64,000 nt of DNA from Fragum whitleyi (GCA_948146395.1 OX411548.1:40577737-40641736); one strand, 5' to 3'; positions 11,851 through 25,264 are shown, counted from the stretch's first letter. Program-made: numbers and translations. Notes: a model not told the origin generated them from the letters alone.

Positions 11851-12645
11851 TAATGGTAATTGTATATAACTTTATTAGCTAATCAATTGGGCATGACATT
11901 ATGCTACTCTTCCTAAATTCCTTAAAGAGATCGGTCCGAGAGTTTCCGATGCTAAAATCAATACGGACATTCCAGATGTGAAAACCTATGGCATGTAGCA
12001 AGGCTGTACGATAGTCTGCATTTTGATATTGATATGTAACAAAATAACAAGATAAAGCGAAGACTAGTAAGACATACCATAGCCTTGCATTAAGAAAATA
12101 GGCTAGCGAAATATTTGTCCGGTGACTTAGGCGAAGTTTTAATGCATGTAAGCAAAGAAAGGGCTATTTAAATTTTGGAATAGTTTAAAAAAATTGAAAT
12201 TACGTGTAATGCAGACTAAAATTTGACCAATTTTTCTAACACAAAAATTTAGATCGCCAATCAAAAGGCTTCATGAATTATTCATAAAATCGAGATAATT
12301 TTGACAAGTTGTCGGAGGGTCGATAAATGTAGTTTACGGAATTGAACAATACTGTCTTACCAAGGATTGCTTAGGACATACTCTTTTAGATTTCTTAGTT
12401 AGTTTTCTAATTAAGAAAGTGGACCTTACGGGTTGTTGCGAAGCCTAAAAATGGTCTCATGTGATGAAGCTTGAAATTCATTTTTTCTGAAACTACTCGT
12501 AATAATTCAACCAACTTGTTTGAATGATACGTAGGACACGTTGTCCAGAATTCTTTGTTAATTTCTGATCTGACTGATAACACGGGCACTAGGGACTGTC
12601 ATGTCACCGAAAAATGGTCATATAATGAAATATATAAAGGATGAT
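11851..12645. other. Spacer with dispersed repeat fragment
   Basis: No gene recognised. 12400-12640 carries the GATAACACGGGC and TGTCACCGAAAAATGG motifs shared with 6700, 10140 and 13590. Confidence 0.45.
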
Positions 12646-12648
12646 TGT

Positions 12649-12802
12649 TTGTTTCAGTGTAAGATCGATTTATATTCATTGAGTGAACAACAAAAAATAT
12701 ATTTTAACCAGTAGCAGAGCCACGAGTGAAAATATAGCTTTTGTTATTCACGAAATGAAATATTAATCGATCTTACTTGAAAAACAAACGATTATTCTAT
12801 TT
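12649..12802. mobile_element. Foldback MITE M4
   Basis: The left arm GTGTAAGATCGATTTATATTC faces the right arm GAAATATTAATCGATCTTAC, extended by ATGATTGTTTGTTT and AAACAAACGATTAT outside and GAGTGAACAA / TTATTCACG inside. Non-coding. Confidence 0.7.
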
Positions 12803-13132
12803 CTTCATGAGACAAAATGCGAAATTCTAGGACATATTTCCGTAAAGCGCGTCATTTTGCACGTGATTTCTATGTAACGTTCATTGTGACGTCACTTATT
12901 TCGCCCCGCATAGATGACGTGAGAAAGGGAGAAATGCACAAAAGCAGGGTATAAAATTTTGATAATTTCACAGCTTTGCGGTGAGATTATCAAGTGATAA
13001 TCTGTCGTTATTTCTCGATAAACCATCAAAAAGCATTAAAGAATGAACCTACTGATTAAAATCCAACCATCTTAACAGGAAAGATGTTCTGGACATGTTC
13101 TTTCATATTTACGTAAATTCATATCGGGTTGA

Positions 13133-13568
13133 TATAATTAACAACATCATGAAATTGACAAGGTTAATGATTTTGGAAAGATTTAGGAATTAAATTGAAT
13201 GAGTGTGTGGAGCAAGTTTTGAGTGAATTTAATGGGAGGAAATCCTATATCGCAAATTTTGTTCAGGATGAACAAAATTAGCGATAATGATTACCTCCCT
13301 TTAAATAAATGCATACAAGTTCTATATATAGCTTCCCATTTCTTCAGCCTATGAGACGCCAACAATTTGAATTATGTCAGTGAAATCCCGATTTTTCTCT
13401 ATCAAAATGTATTTTGAATGACATTGTTGGTTCTATATTTTTCAATGGGTTTGAGCGTTTTTGACTTTTTTGAGTGAGTGTTTGGATTGAATGATTGGAG
13501 TGCTGAGTGAGCGATTTAGAATGGTTTTGATTGAGGTGAATGTCAATTTCACGATGTAACTAACTGTA
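13133..13568 (-). mobile_element. MITE M1 copy, full length, reverse orientation
   Basis: TATAATTAACAACATCATG and AAATTGACAAGGTTAATGA at the left; TGTCAATTTCACGATGTAAC to ACTGTA at the right. The central palindrome at 13239-13308 pairs GGGAGGAAATCC with GATTACCTCCC around TTTTGTTCAGGATGAACAAA. Confidence 0.9.
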
Positions 13569-13955
13569 TGATAGGGCTCTACAGGCCATTCCATCACCGA
13601 AAAGTATTCCCATATGACAAAATATAAAAATTATCTTCTTTTCTGAAACGAAAGGCTAGAATTCGGCAAACTTTGACCGGAATAATGCTTAGCCTATCTG
13701 TTCTATATTAAGAAACGGTAAAATTCTTCTTACGATCAAGGCTCGAGATTATATAACATTTCTCATACTCAAATAAGAATCAAGAGCTCAAGATGAATTT
13801 AAAGCTGTAATTCTAAAATAATGCTGAAATTAATGTATGTAATTAAAAGATAACACAAATAAGTTGTTATGTATAATTACTCATTGATTTAATGTTGTTT
13901 GCTCATACAGTTACAAATTTAATTGTAATTTCTAACTGAGATATGATATCAGCCT

Positions 13956-14420
13956 AGATATAGAGAATAGATGGTTGGTGACTTGAGATGGAAAAGTTTA
14001 TCGGGCAAGGCGTAGGAATTTATCTGGTGAGCCGGAGGCGAACCGGTTAGATTCAGAAGCCGAGCCCGTTAAACTTTTCCATCTCAAGTCACCTGTCATC
14101 TATTCTATTTATCCCGTTACAATTTTTATGCTCCCCGAAGGGAGAGCATATAGCCGCCACTTCGTCTGTCCGTCCGTAATTCCGTCCGTCCGTCCGTCCA
14201 TCCGTCCGTCCGTCCGTCCCCACCTATTTCTCCATAACGTTATAATATATATAACGTATAGATATAGAGAATAGATGGTTGGTGACTTGAGATGGAAAAG
14301 TTTATCGGGCAAGGCGTAGGAATTTATCTGGTGAGCCGGAGGCGAACCGGTTAGATTCAGAAGCCGAGCCCGTTAAACTTTTCCATCTCAAGTCACCTGT
14401 CATCTATTCTATTTATCCCG
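13956..14420. repeat. 304-bp tandem direct repeat containing foldback M3
   Basis: AGATATAGAGAATAGATGG starts at 13956 and again at 14260. Each unit holds M3, a foldback whose arms are GGTGACTTGAGATGGAAAAG and its inverse CTTTTCCATCTCAAGTCACC, and then runs into the ATGCTCCCC start of an H2 element. Units differ by only a few bases. A diverged half copy of M3 is at 62705-62790. Confidence 0.85.
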
Positions 14421-15345
14421 TTACAATTTTTATGCTCCCCGCAGGGAGAGCATATAGCCGCCACTTCGTCTGTCCGTCCGTCCGTCCGTCCATCTGTCCG
14501 TCCGTCCGTCCGTCCGTCCCCACCTATTTCTCCATAACGTTTGGGCCAAATCAAATGAAACTTACCATGTGAACTTGCCATGATATAGTGCTGATGTATC
14601 TGTGACGGTTTTTGGATTTGAGGCCTCGTCACGGGAAAAGGGGACTTAGGGTTAAAAACAGTTTTTCCCAAATTTCTCCTAGTCTAACAGTCAGAATTTA
14701 GTGAAATTTCATATATGAGTAGCATATCAGATGCCCTTTCCTATAAACAATTTGAAATTAACGTAAAAAAATAAATCATTGAAAAGGGGGGCTAAATGTT
14801 TGTTACCTTTACGTTAGCATGTAAAATAGTTATTCTGTCCGTCCGTCCCCACCTATTTCTCCATAACCCTTGGGCCAAATCAAATGAAACTTACGATGTG
14901 AACTTCCTGTGATATAGTGCTGATGCATCTGTGACGGTTTTTGATTTTGAGGCCTCGTCACGGGAAAAGGGAACTTATGGTAAAAAACAGTTTTTCCCAA
15001 ATTTCTCCTAGTCTAACAGTCAGAATTTAGTGAAATTTCATATTTGAGTAGCAAATCAGATGCCCTTTACTATAAACAATTTGAAATTAACGTAAAAAAA
15101 TATATCATGGAAAAGGGGGGGGGGGGCTAAATGTTTGTTACCTTTACGCTAGCGCGTAAAATACATTTATTCTTTCATTTCTCCTAGTCTTATGCTCAGA
15201 ATTTGATGAAATTTCACATTTCAGTAGCAAATCAGATGCCCTTTACCATAAACTATTTGAAATTTGTGTCTAAAAATATTTCATGCAAAAAGGGGGTTTA
15301 ATGTTTGTTACCTTTATGTTTGCTGTATAAGATAACACCTTATTT
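14121..15345 (+). mobile_element. H2 element (5' hairpin, TCCG microsatellite, tandem core)
   Basis: TTTTTATGCTCCCCGAAGGG forms a CTCCC/GGGAG hairpin and is followed by a CGTCTGTCCGTCCG run. This start occurs twice (14121 and 14424) because of the 304-bp duplication. The body has diverged repeats carrying TTCTCCTAGTCTAACAGTC at about 14670, 15000 and 15180, and AATGTTTGTTACCTTTACG closing each. A reverse copy is at 45836-46392. Non-coding. Confidence 0.75.
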
Positions 15346-16407
15346 GAGTCCTTGTTTAAAGTCTATTCGCAATTTATTTACGTTATTTACGAATATTTAA
15401 TCCGATCCTGATTTACAACTCCGAGACTCGGCGAATCCTCAATATAAGGGTGAATGGGTAGAGCTAAAGAACTCCATAGGCTAAAGAACTCCATAGGATT
15501 TCTGGTGCTGTAGCAAGAAAATGTTTAACAAAAGTAAACTTGACTAATGCGTACATACCTTAACGATTAAGAAGATATGAATCGGGTGATTTTCGAAATC
15601 TTAAACGTCCTTTGTTCTCCGAAGTTTTGTTGTCATGCAGCTATGCCTTTCTTGCTTTTAATCAGAGGATGGACATAGATTGAGATCAGATTCAAAGCTA
15701 CCATCTCCGAAATCATCCTCGGACGAATAAATCTGCGTTGAATCCATTCAAATAAATGTTTTAAAATCCTGGCAGTTTTCGAGGTCGAATGTAAACACCA
15801 AGATAAGCTTCGTCATAATTTTATAGATAACGTCATCAGTCATGTACCACGTCATTGATATGGTCGCGATTTGATTTTAAAAACAAAGGGGAATCGAGTG
15901 AAATAAATTTTTTAGCAGCAATAGACACTCAAATTAAAAACAAAAAAATGTAAGAGAGTACTGTTTTCAGACCTATTAGCCGCAAAATGAAGATCCAGCA
16001 GGCCACGTGACCAAGTGACATGATAAAGCTGTCAAGTGATCAAGTGACCTGATATCAACAATGTATCATACCCCCTTTAATTAGGTAATATTTATAGCTA
16101 GTGACAGGATAAATTGTCGTTCTCAATCATAAGCCGTCGTTATAGCACATTTCGTCGGCTCAGCGCGTAGCATCCTATATTTTCATAGTCAGTTACACCT
16201 ATTTAGAGCCATCGAATTGTTAGCACCTCGGCCTCCCAATCATTAGAGCACGGATCCGATTCAAGACGGCAGCACACATTCCTACACATCATTTGTCTCC
16301 AAGCAAGGGGTCGAATATCGCAGATCAGTATGGGATTGATTACATGTAGCAATTGAGTGCTCGGAAGGCTAATAATATATGGTGTTATCGGTGAATAGTG
16401 AATGAAA
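15346..16407. other. Spacer, nothing recognised
   Basis: AT-rich, short frames only. A degenerate tRNA-like stretch around 16205-16275 is too poor to call. Confidence 0.5.
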
Positions 16408-16850
16408 TACAGTTAAAAAATATTAGTGAAAACGACTTTCAGTTTGATCAAAACCATTCTTAATCGCTCACTCAGCACTCCAATCATTCATTCCAAACAG
16501 TCACTTAAACCATTCAAAATCGCTCCAAAATCACATAAAATGATAAGATCAATAACCAAATATTAAATGAAATTTGCCAGAAAAAATCCTTAATTTTAAT
16601 TACATAACTGAATTTTGTAAGTCTTCTATTGGGTTGTGAAGACATAGATTTTTTTCATAGAAAATGTTTGCATTGCTTTAATTAAGGGAGGTAATAATGT
16701 CGCTAATTTTTTAAATCTTGAACAAAATTATCGTTATTGGATTACCTCCCTATAATCTCATTCAAAGGCGCTCCATACACTCATTCTATTCCATTCCGAA
16801 ATTATTGTAATACCATTTAGCTTGTCAACTATACTTTGTTCTTAACTGTA
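16408..16850 (+). mobile_element. MITE M1 copy, full length
   Basis: TACAGTTAAAAAATATTAG at the left and TTGTCAACTATACTTTG to TTAACTGTA at the right. The central part GGGAGGTAATAATGTCGC ... GGATTACCTCCC is clear. Confidence 0.85.
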
Positions 16851-16868
16851 CCAGGACGCTATGGTAAA

Positions 16869-17250
16869 TACAGTTAACAACATCGTGAAATTTACAAGGT
16901 GAATTTAGTGGGAGGTAATCCTATATCGCAAATTTTGTTCAGGATGAACAAAATTAGCGATATCGATTACCTCCCTTTATCAATATTATCATAGAAGTTC
17001 CATAGATAGCTTCCTATTTCTTCAAGAACCTATTAGACCTTACAATTTTGACTTATACGAGTTAAAACGCGATTTTTCTTTATCCTAATTTACTTTAAAT
17101 CACCTTGTTGATTCAATATTTTTCAATGGGTTTGAGCGTTTTTGAATGGTATGAGTTAGTGTTTGGAGTGAATGAATGGAGCGCAGTTTGAGTGATTGAA
17201 AATGTTTTAAGTTTGAGATAAATGTCAATTTCACGATGAAACTAACTGTA
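16869..17250 (-). mobile_element. MITE M1 copy, reverse orientation
   Basis: TACAGTTAACAACATCGTG at the left and TCACGATGAAACTAACTGTA at the right. The central palindrome is well kept (16911-16978). It lies 18 nt after the previous M1 copy. Confidence 0.9.
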
Positions 17251-17319
17251 CGCTCCATCCTCCGCGAGAGATAATCAAAAATGTTTAGATTTCGCACGTC
17301 CATAACAAAAAGGCTATAG

Positions 17320-19393
17320 TACAGTTAGTTTCATCGTGAAATTGACATTCATTTCAATCAAAACCAATCTAATTCGCTCACTCAGCGCTCCATTAATTCA
17401 TTCAAAATACCCACTCGAACCATTCATAAAAGCTCTAAAATTTCTAGAAAGTTAAGATCAACAAGTACAGACGTCGCGCACGGTAATGCGGCACTAAAAT
17501 GTAACGTCAAAATAGCGAACGTCGATTGTGTAGCGTCTATTTTTTGTTTTTTGTTTTTGTTAGAAAAAAATACACAATCATTATATTGCTCACTCTTTCT
17601 ACAGCTATAGCAATATCAGAACATATTGTCATCATTAAATAATTGAAACTCGCCCCTTATCTCTCGCGAAGAATACAAAATAACATATTATTCTCAACTT
17701 CGCATAAATGTGTAGACATGCGAATACTGGCTTAAGCCATTTGTAGAGTAAGACTTATTTCCACTCTAAATATGAAGATGTATTTGACTAGACGCTTCTT
17801 TTAAACATTATTTATGTTATAATGTGGAGGTAATTCTGACATTATGAAATATTCACTCTATTTCTATTGCAATGATCAATTCGAACCAACAGCAGCTTGT
17901 TTATAAAAAGTGATGTCATCAATACATTCATTTTTGTAAAAGGAATATGACGGATCCCCCCTTTTTTGAATGTTCGAAAAAAGTTATTACATTTTGCTAA
18001 GTTTTCTTCGAACTCACTATTCTTGGGCCTTTAGAACAACGAGTTACAGTCCAAGAATACAAGTCTTTGCGAAAAATCTATCAAACATTCTGTTTTGCTA
18101 TCCGAAATTAACATGAGCGATTACGGGCAATATTGCCCTCTTATTTATATCTAGTTCTTCCGTTCCCCTACTCGCATCGCCACTTCCAGATATTCTTCTC
18201 GCATGATATTAAGCTTTCTTTTTCTATTTCTCCCCTTGAACTGCGGATTTAATCTACTCTGTTTTCGTCTGAAGGCGCGTCGGTTTTATAATTCAACGAA
18301 TCAAACATAACGTCGTTGTAAGAAAATGCGCGTTTTTTTTTTAATCGTTCCACACGAACTAATATCAATATCTCTTTTATTCGTAAATATTTTTTCATGA
18401 AATTTTAATATGATTATTAAGAGAAAAATAATATTTCTTAGCTTTATTTAAATTATCGTATGAATAAAGGAACTGCTTTTTTCAGCGTATTAAGAATGGA
18501 AAAAACAGTTTTATAACAGCGTAAAAAGATTTCGTTCCACACGAATTTCGGCTTATCAATTTTCCGATTAAAACTAAAATTGATATTTATTTACATATTT
18601 AAGAAAAACAGAAAAATAATATTTTTAATTTAAAGATTGGCTGCAATTGGACCATTTTTAATTAAAATATAAAAGAAAACCGTCATTTTTTCGGCGTCAT
18701 AAAGTTTGATGTTACGCTTCACTTTTTGTTAAACACAAAGCGGTATTTTTCTTATTTGTGGTTAAATTTCGATCTCCGTTGGTAAAATTGTTGGATGTCC
18801 TGCCAGTTTAGATTTGATGCACTTTCAAGAAGTTTAAGCATTACTTATCTGTATAAAATATAAGATGTGTATCTTCCGGTGATGCTTTTATGTTACATGT
18901 TACACGCGTTTTTTCGCTTAAATTACCATTTGAAACTCCATTTTACGAAATCATACGAAATAGTTTGCAATAGAAGTTTGATTTATAAATTGGCCATGGT
19001 TTAAGCGTTATTTAGATATAAGATATAAGGATAGTGCGACCAAGGAGTCTTGTATTGGTAAGTTTTAAAACACACAGGGTGACGTTTACTAAAAAGTGCC
19101 GCATTACCGTGCGCGACGTCACATTTAAAAATATCGCTAGGAAAGTCGCGATCTCACAGAAATCATTGAAATAATTAGCATCTAATTGGTGCTTGAAGAG
19201 ATAAGAAGCTATTTTTCATATTTCTTTCAAAGGAGGTAATAAATATCGCTTATTTCGTTCATCCTGATGAAAATTGGCGATGTAAGATTACCTCCCGTTT
19301 TCATCTCTCAAATTCCACTTATCTCACTCATTCAATTTCATACAAAATCATTCCTAAATCATCACTTGTCAATTTCACTATGTAACTAATTCT
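17320..19393 (+). mobile_element. MITE M1 copy split by a TIR element
   Basis: The left half 17320-17469 starts TACAGTTAGTTTCATCGTG. The right half 19121-19393 resumes with AAAGTCGCGATCTCAC and ends CTTGTCAATTTCACTATG to ACTAATTC. Joined, they make one normal-length M1 copy; the 1.65 kb between is a separate element. Confidence 0.85.
17470..19120. mobile_element. 1.65 kb non-autonomous DNA element with TIRs
   Basis: Starts GACGTCGCGCACGGTAATGC and ends with the exact inverse, GCATTACCGTGCGCGACGTC; the match extends to 26 bp. ACA flanks both ends and may be a 3-bp target duplication. The interior is AT-rich, with no transposase or other frame I recognise. Inserted into an M1 copy. Confidence 0.85.
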
Positions 19394-20780
19394 GGTTTTC
19401 TTTAAAAACAGCTGGTTTAAAAATGAAGCCAGTGCATATCACCTCCAGTCAGACAATGGTTAACACTTTTTTCCATTTTCCTGGAATATCCGTTTTCGAG
19501 TGACCCGTCGCCGAACGGCCCTATGAAGGTCAATATACGGAAGTATGAATTTAATCTTCACTACAAAAGCAACGCATGCTATCAAGCCGGATACCCTTAA
19601 ATCTATCTTTTAAAACTATTACCAAGGACCTGCAAATCAGATGAGCCTGGCATCCGCTTGTGGTGTCCTTTTGTTAAACATGATTGCTTTTGAATCAATC
19701 GAAACAGTTTTAAAATTCGACTTTGAAAGGCTAAATCGATACAAGCTATGTAAACCGAATGACCTAGGATGACTCACGCAGCTGTGTATCGCACTTGTGA
19801 GCAATTTAAATAACGCTTTTCTGAAAGGCGCCTTTGTTATATACATATGGGATAAAATATACTGTTCACAAAAAGTAGGGGATAATCTGTTAAATAATAA
19901 GGTTATTGTGGTTGCAGTCAATTTAGGACGATCTAACTTAGTATTGGCCAACTAGCAGTTGCTTCATGGTAATATGGTAGTTATGGAATTCCCTTTTCTG
20001 CTAAATACGTCCTGCAAATTCAGCATTTAAGATGAGAGGGGTATAGTGCTTATTTTAACATGGAGTATGGCGTAATGGAAATTCTTACTTGAGTTGAGCA
20101 CAACTTCGAGAAAAATTATTTGATGTTTATCTCTAACATGTATTCGTATCATATTTTGTTGGAATAATGTGAGTTCTAATGAAAGCTCACTGTAAGTGAG
20201 TCAATGGTATGCTGGAAAAAAGAAGAACGCGAGTCCCGACTGCTGTCAAAGCCTGCGTCTCATAGTCAGATATTGTCATGATATCAAAGAATTGGCTTCT
20301 TTATTGATGATTCGAAAACTGAGCTCTGAAGATGTATGGATGCCCAAGCTGACTAGAATACCACAAATCAAACTTACAATATCCTCTACTTTTTGTGAAC
20401 AGTATATTAATGTTGTAGTGTTTGTGTGTGGACTGCTTTAGTCGTTTTTAAGAAGTTTTTAACTTTTTACCCATGGAGAGGACGGACGTTTATTGTCACC
20501 GCTAAGCAACTATTCACAATCTGAGGTATGTGATGCACAATTATTTATTTGCATTTAGCTCATGTGAGCAAGGGCCACAGCAGCTATAGCGACATCGGTT
20601 TTCCCATCCGAAATGCGTCTGTCTTTTAGTTACCTTTTGTTACCTTTTGCTCATAATGATTTTAGCGTTTTCATCCGATTGTTTTCAAACTTGCTCAGAG
20701 TGATTAGGGACCATGCTAACACAAGGATCGTTCATTTCGAAAATGGGACCGGTTCTTGCAGCGGCAAAAATGGGCATAAT
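19394..20780. other. Spacer, nothing recognised
   Basis: Only short frames without known domains. Confidence 0.45.
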
Positions 20781-20789
20781 ATAGGGTTT

Positions 20790-21135
20790 ATTCAAGTGTT
20801 TGAGGGATTAAACATTTGCAGCGACCCGACAAATGGTTTAATGCCAGATTGCGAAGCACGGGGGCGTTAAACCATTGTGAAGATCTCTGCAAATGATAAC
20901 GCTCAAAACTGAAACGTGAATTGACGCTATTATTGCATAAAAGAAATGCTACTATATTTATTCAAAAATCGGTATAAATGATTCATAGAAAATCTTTAAA
21001 GCTTGCTCTAAACCAACGAATGTGCCGGGTAGTTGCGTTTTGCATTATACCTCCACCCTTGTTTATACCAACGTTGCGGCTTGGTAAATATATGACGTCA
21101 CAAAATTTAACGCGGGAATAAGAGCATCATCTTTA
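20790..21135. repeat. Dispersed repeat, shared with 32030-32345
   Basis: Shares CGTGAATTGACGCTATTATTG, GGGCGTTAAACCATT and ATGACGTCACAAAATTTAACG with the inverted sequence in gene B intron 6. Class unknown. Confidence 0.6.
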
Positions 21136-21359
21136 CTTATGCACTGTATAAGTGTTAGATCTAGAAACCGATAATGCATATATGCCCTGTCAGAGGATAT
21201 TTAAGTAAAAAAAAAGCCGGACGTTAGCGACACGTGAATTTTCTTATTAATCCACGTTTTCTCTCGTTAACTGTCGGATTTTGTTCGTTATCGTATGTCT
21301 AAAACGACTCAAAATCGTAAATTGAACGCAATAATGAAATTTTAATTACAAATCCTCAT

Positions 21360-22060
21360 TAAGAAACTGACCCCAACCCTGATCTTTGATATACCGTCTT
21401 AATTATTGAATAATTATTTCTAGGACTGTAGTAGGTTTATATTGAGCATTGGTAGATGATTGCTTTGATTCAGTCATTATGTTGAAAGTTTGACGCTGGC
21501 CTTGACCTTTGACCTACTTTCTTTAATATTGAATTATTAGGTCTGACGATTTAACATTTATGAACTATTATGTCTACATGTATGTCTGTTTTAAGTCAAT
21601 GGTAAAGGATGGTTGATGGTTTTCTTTGATTCTGACATCATATTGAACGCTTGAAATCCTAATCTAGACCTTTAACATACTATTTTTAAATACTGAATTA
21701 TTAAGTCTAGGGCCGTATTAAGTCAATAACAAGGGTTGGTTGAAACTTGCCTTGATTCTGGCATGACTGTTTTAGATAAATAATGACGGTTAGTAGACTA
21801 GTTTCTGTTATCTTTGCACAACAATGAACCATTGACTTTAACTTTGACCTTTGACAAACTTTCTCAAATATTGAGATTTAAGGTCTAGATCAAAATTGAA
21901 TGAATGATGATTGTCTTTAAAACTTTTATATGAAGGTAAATCATTGATCATATCTTTGCCCTTTGACCTACTTCTTAAAAAATGTCGATTTATCAAGCGA
22001 TTAACTATTTAAATTGATACATTGGTAGATGATTGTCTCTGTAGAACCTAAAAATCATTC
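21360..22060 (+). repeat. Diverged tandem repeat, about 170-bp period
   Basis: ATTGAATTATTAGGTCTGAC-type blocks recur at about 21525, 21693 and 21868, with intervening TTGACCTTTGACCTACTTTC and TGGTAGATGATTG motifs. Non-coding. Confidence 0.65.
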
Positions 22061-22500
22061 CATGACCTTCTTGAAAAATCTTAAACTTTATGTAAAACAA
22101 ATTAATGAATCTGATGATTTCCTTGAGCAATATCTGGCCCTTCTGGGCCCTATATCAGACTAATAAAACTTACTCTATATAATTTTGCAATTGCAATAAT
22201 TATTCTGTTAAGAATTGGTTTAGATCCATAAGGTTCCTGACAGCAAAAGGGGCAGTATTTTTTTTTACTGAGATATCTTTTTGTATAAACATTTACAGGT
22301 GTTTTTTTTCTTCATCGTAAGTTAATGGACTTGGTGACCTTGGGTGTACATGTACCTTTGACCAGCGACTTATGCCCTTACTGGCTCATGGGCCACTTCA
22401 TTTTAAAAAGGTCTTGATATAAATTTTAAAAGTATTTCAGTTTCAAAAACTAAACAAGAAAATGAGCGGGTGGGAGAGAATGGGGAGGTGAGAGGGAGGG

Positions 22501-23016
<516 letters not shown>

Positions 23017-25180
23017 AACTGTCCTGCGTTTAGGAAGACAAAACAGTATATATTCTTTATTTCCTCCAATAATGAAGATTATACATTATAAATTACAAAG
23101 AAATTTACATGTCATAGGAAAATATTATACATTAATTAATGGAATTGAAAGAAAAAGTAAAAATTGGTCTTATAATAAAGAGCGTAGGAATGTTTCACGC
23201 TAGACCGTAAAACTCCATAGCCACAGATAGAATGTCAGTGGTTATGACCTTTTCAAGTCTAACAATTTGCAAGAAGTATGCTAATTCATGCATATGGGTA
23301 CACATAGACTTGTAGGAGCTAATCTATATCACGCAAATCCCTAATCAAACGTCTTACACGAAACGAAAATGAAAGACGTCCAAAGGATGTACGGATAAAT
23401 ACTAAAGACATATTATGGATAGCAGGGAACCAATTATCAATAGGCTATGATAAAAATGCTTATAAAATAAATTACGTTTTTTAGACATATCTAAATCAAA
23501 GGACATCAGCCGATGCTTATTTACACTTCGGTGTGATATTCAAAAAAACAAAATCGCTAGAAATCATTTTCGTAAAGAAAGCTATATCAATTTTGTAAAC
23601 GATTATGATGTCACTATCCATAACAGTCTTTTGTGACTTTTCTTTCTCTATCATGGTCAGTATAATCGAAATCAAAAAAATGAATTAACATGAACTCATA
23701 AACTGTAACAGCACCAAATATGATGCAAATAATTAAGGGCTAACATGCAAAAGTCTGAATAGTTATCCCCTAAAATAACTGTGAAATTGGTATTGATACC
23801 AAAAAGAGCTGTAATATAATCCTTGTGACTCAATGCTGTCAAAAATGAAAGTATGGTAGTACCAAGCTTTTGATTGAATGAGTCCCGACAGTTTTGTACA
23901 GCAACGCAGTCGAACAGTATGTGCTCACTTTTACTACATGTAATGTTATTTTTACCACACCGCCTACAAAAAGAGTCAAACATAGCTAAATTTGCAATTA
24001 TCTGTGCTGCAGAAAAACAAGAATTCAATTTATCTGGATATTTTAAAGCGAAAACCCACAGAGAAGGGTCATGAAAATTTGTTTGAATTTCCCTATATAA
24101 AGCAAATTCTTGAGCAGACGTCCTCAGTTCCCAATCGTTTGCGTAATGATGATTAATCTTGGACCTTACGTGAGTTTTCCAAGTGAATTTAGTGGGAAAT
24201 CTACTGTAACTGACAAAGTCTTGAAGAATGTACATTAAATCATATTTGTTCAAAATATTAGATATTTCTGATATGAAACCATGACAAGCAGAACCATTGA
24301 AGAAAGAACATAAGCGATGCAGAAAGAAATCTTTTACCGCACAATCCCTGTCGAGACGACATAATTGACCCAAAAAAGCAAGTTTTCTAAACTCGATATC
24401 TGCCTGAATCGGTAGAGACCCTAAAAGACCGAGAACGATATCGGTTCTAGACCGGGTAAATAGTCCCTGAATTTGTTTCAGACACAGTCTGTGCGACCGC
24501 TCAATAGTTAAATTATTTTCATTGGAAAGCGGCGGTAAAAATTCACACCCAAAAAGGGCCCTTGGCAGTACAATGGATCTGTAAATTTTAAAGCCAGTCA
24601 ACGGATTTAGCCCATTGCGATGTAAGCCGTCTTTTACAAGACCAAAGAAAGAACGTCTGAGCTTACAACTAACGTTTTTAACAAGAGGTGTCGGAGACGA
24701 GTACTTGTCGTACAAAATACCTAAGTGTATCGCAGACTCAGACTCTTTTATTTTCTGATTACCAATGAACCATGATCGTGAATTGTGTTTGAATGCTCTT
24801 TTTGATTCATGGAAAATTACAACAGAATATTTAGATGGATTATATTGAAATCTCCACAGACGCGAATATTTATAACAAATATCTAGCATAGCTTGAAGAG
24901 AGTGTGCAGATAGCGACAACAAGGTCATATCATCCGCAAAAGACGGGGCACACAAACTTAGCCCATTTACCTGAAATCCCAAGTTACTATCCACTAACTG
25001 ATCAATTAATGAATCGATAAAGATTAAATACAGGAATGGGGACCAGACTCCGCCTTGACGGGTACCTTGTAAAACCGGGAACCAGTGAGATTTATAACCA
25101 TTATAAATGACGCGGCTGTACATATCTGTAAATTGCAAACAGTTTGCACTGTTTTGTCATCCTGAATGTATGACAGGCTT
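23017..25180. mobile_element. MITE M2 copy split by a LINE
   Basis: One arm, TCCTGCGTTTAGGAAGACAA, lies at about 23019-23048. The other, TTTGCACTGTTTTGTCATCC then TGAATGTATGACAGG, is at 25142-25177. Between them sits the LINE. Together the arms make one M2 element. Confidence 0.7.
23050..25138 (-). mobile_element. 5'-truncated LINE with long open frame
   Basis: A minus-strand frame 25138-23696 (480 codons) encodes the second half of a non-LTR reverse transcriptase: LQGTRQGGVWSPFLYLIF, then the catalytic FADD (APSFADDMTLLS), a thumb region, and a C-terminal Cys/His knuckle (CRRCGKNNITC...HILFDC). RT blocks upstream of RQGG are missing, so the copy is truncated at about 25130. The 3' UTR runs to about 23050 and reads AATAAAGAATATATAC on the minus strand. 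The frame has no stops, suggesting recent insertion. It ends about 110 bp from gene B's 5' UTR acceptor. Confidence 0.88.
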
Positions 25181-25264
25181 TGGTAGAGTAAATTCGGTTG
25201 ATAGAAAACTGTTTGCATACCTCACATAATTTTGTGTTCTTTCAGGCTAGAATGTTCTAAAGCG

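Noticed and set aside
14109..14671. Minus-strand ORFs with DGRTDGRTDG repeats
   Set aside because: They are translations of the TCCG microsatellite in H2, not proteins.
16205..16275. tRNA gene or SINE head
   Set aside because: Only scattered resemblance to A and B boxes; no acceptor stem could be formed.
20196..20870. Short + strand ORFs in the 20 kb spacer
   Set aside because: No homology recognised, overlapping repeat sequence, no intron signals tying them together.
25232..25264. Upstream in-frame ATG for gene B
   Set aside because: It lies before the splice acceptor at 25244-25245, and the MLDxL start is shared with gene D.
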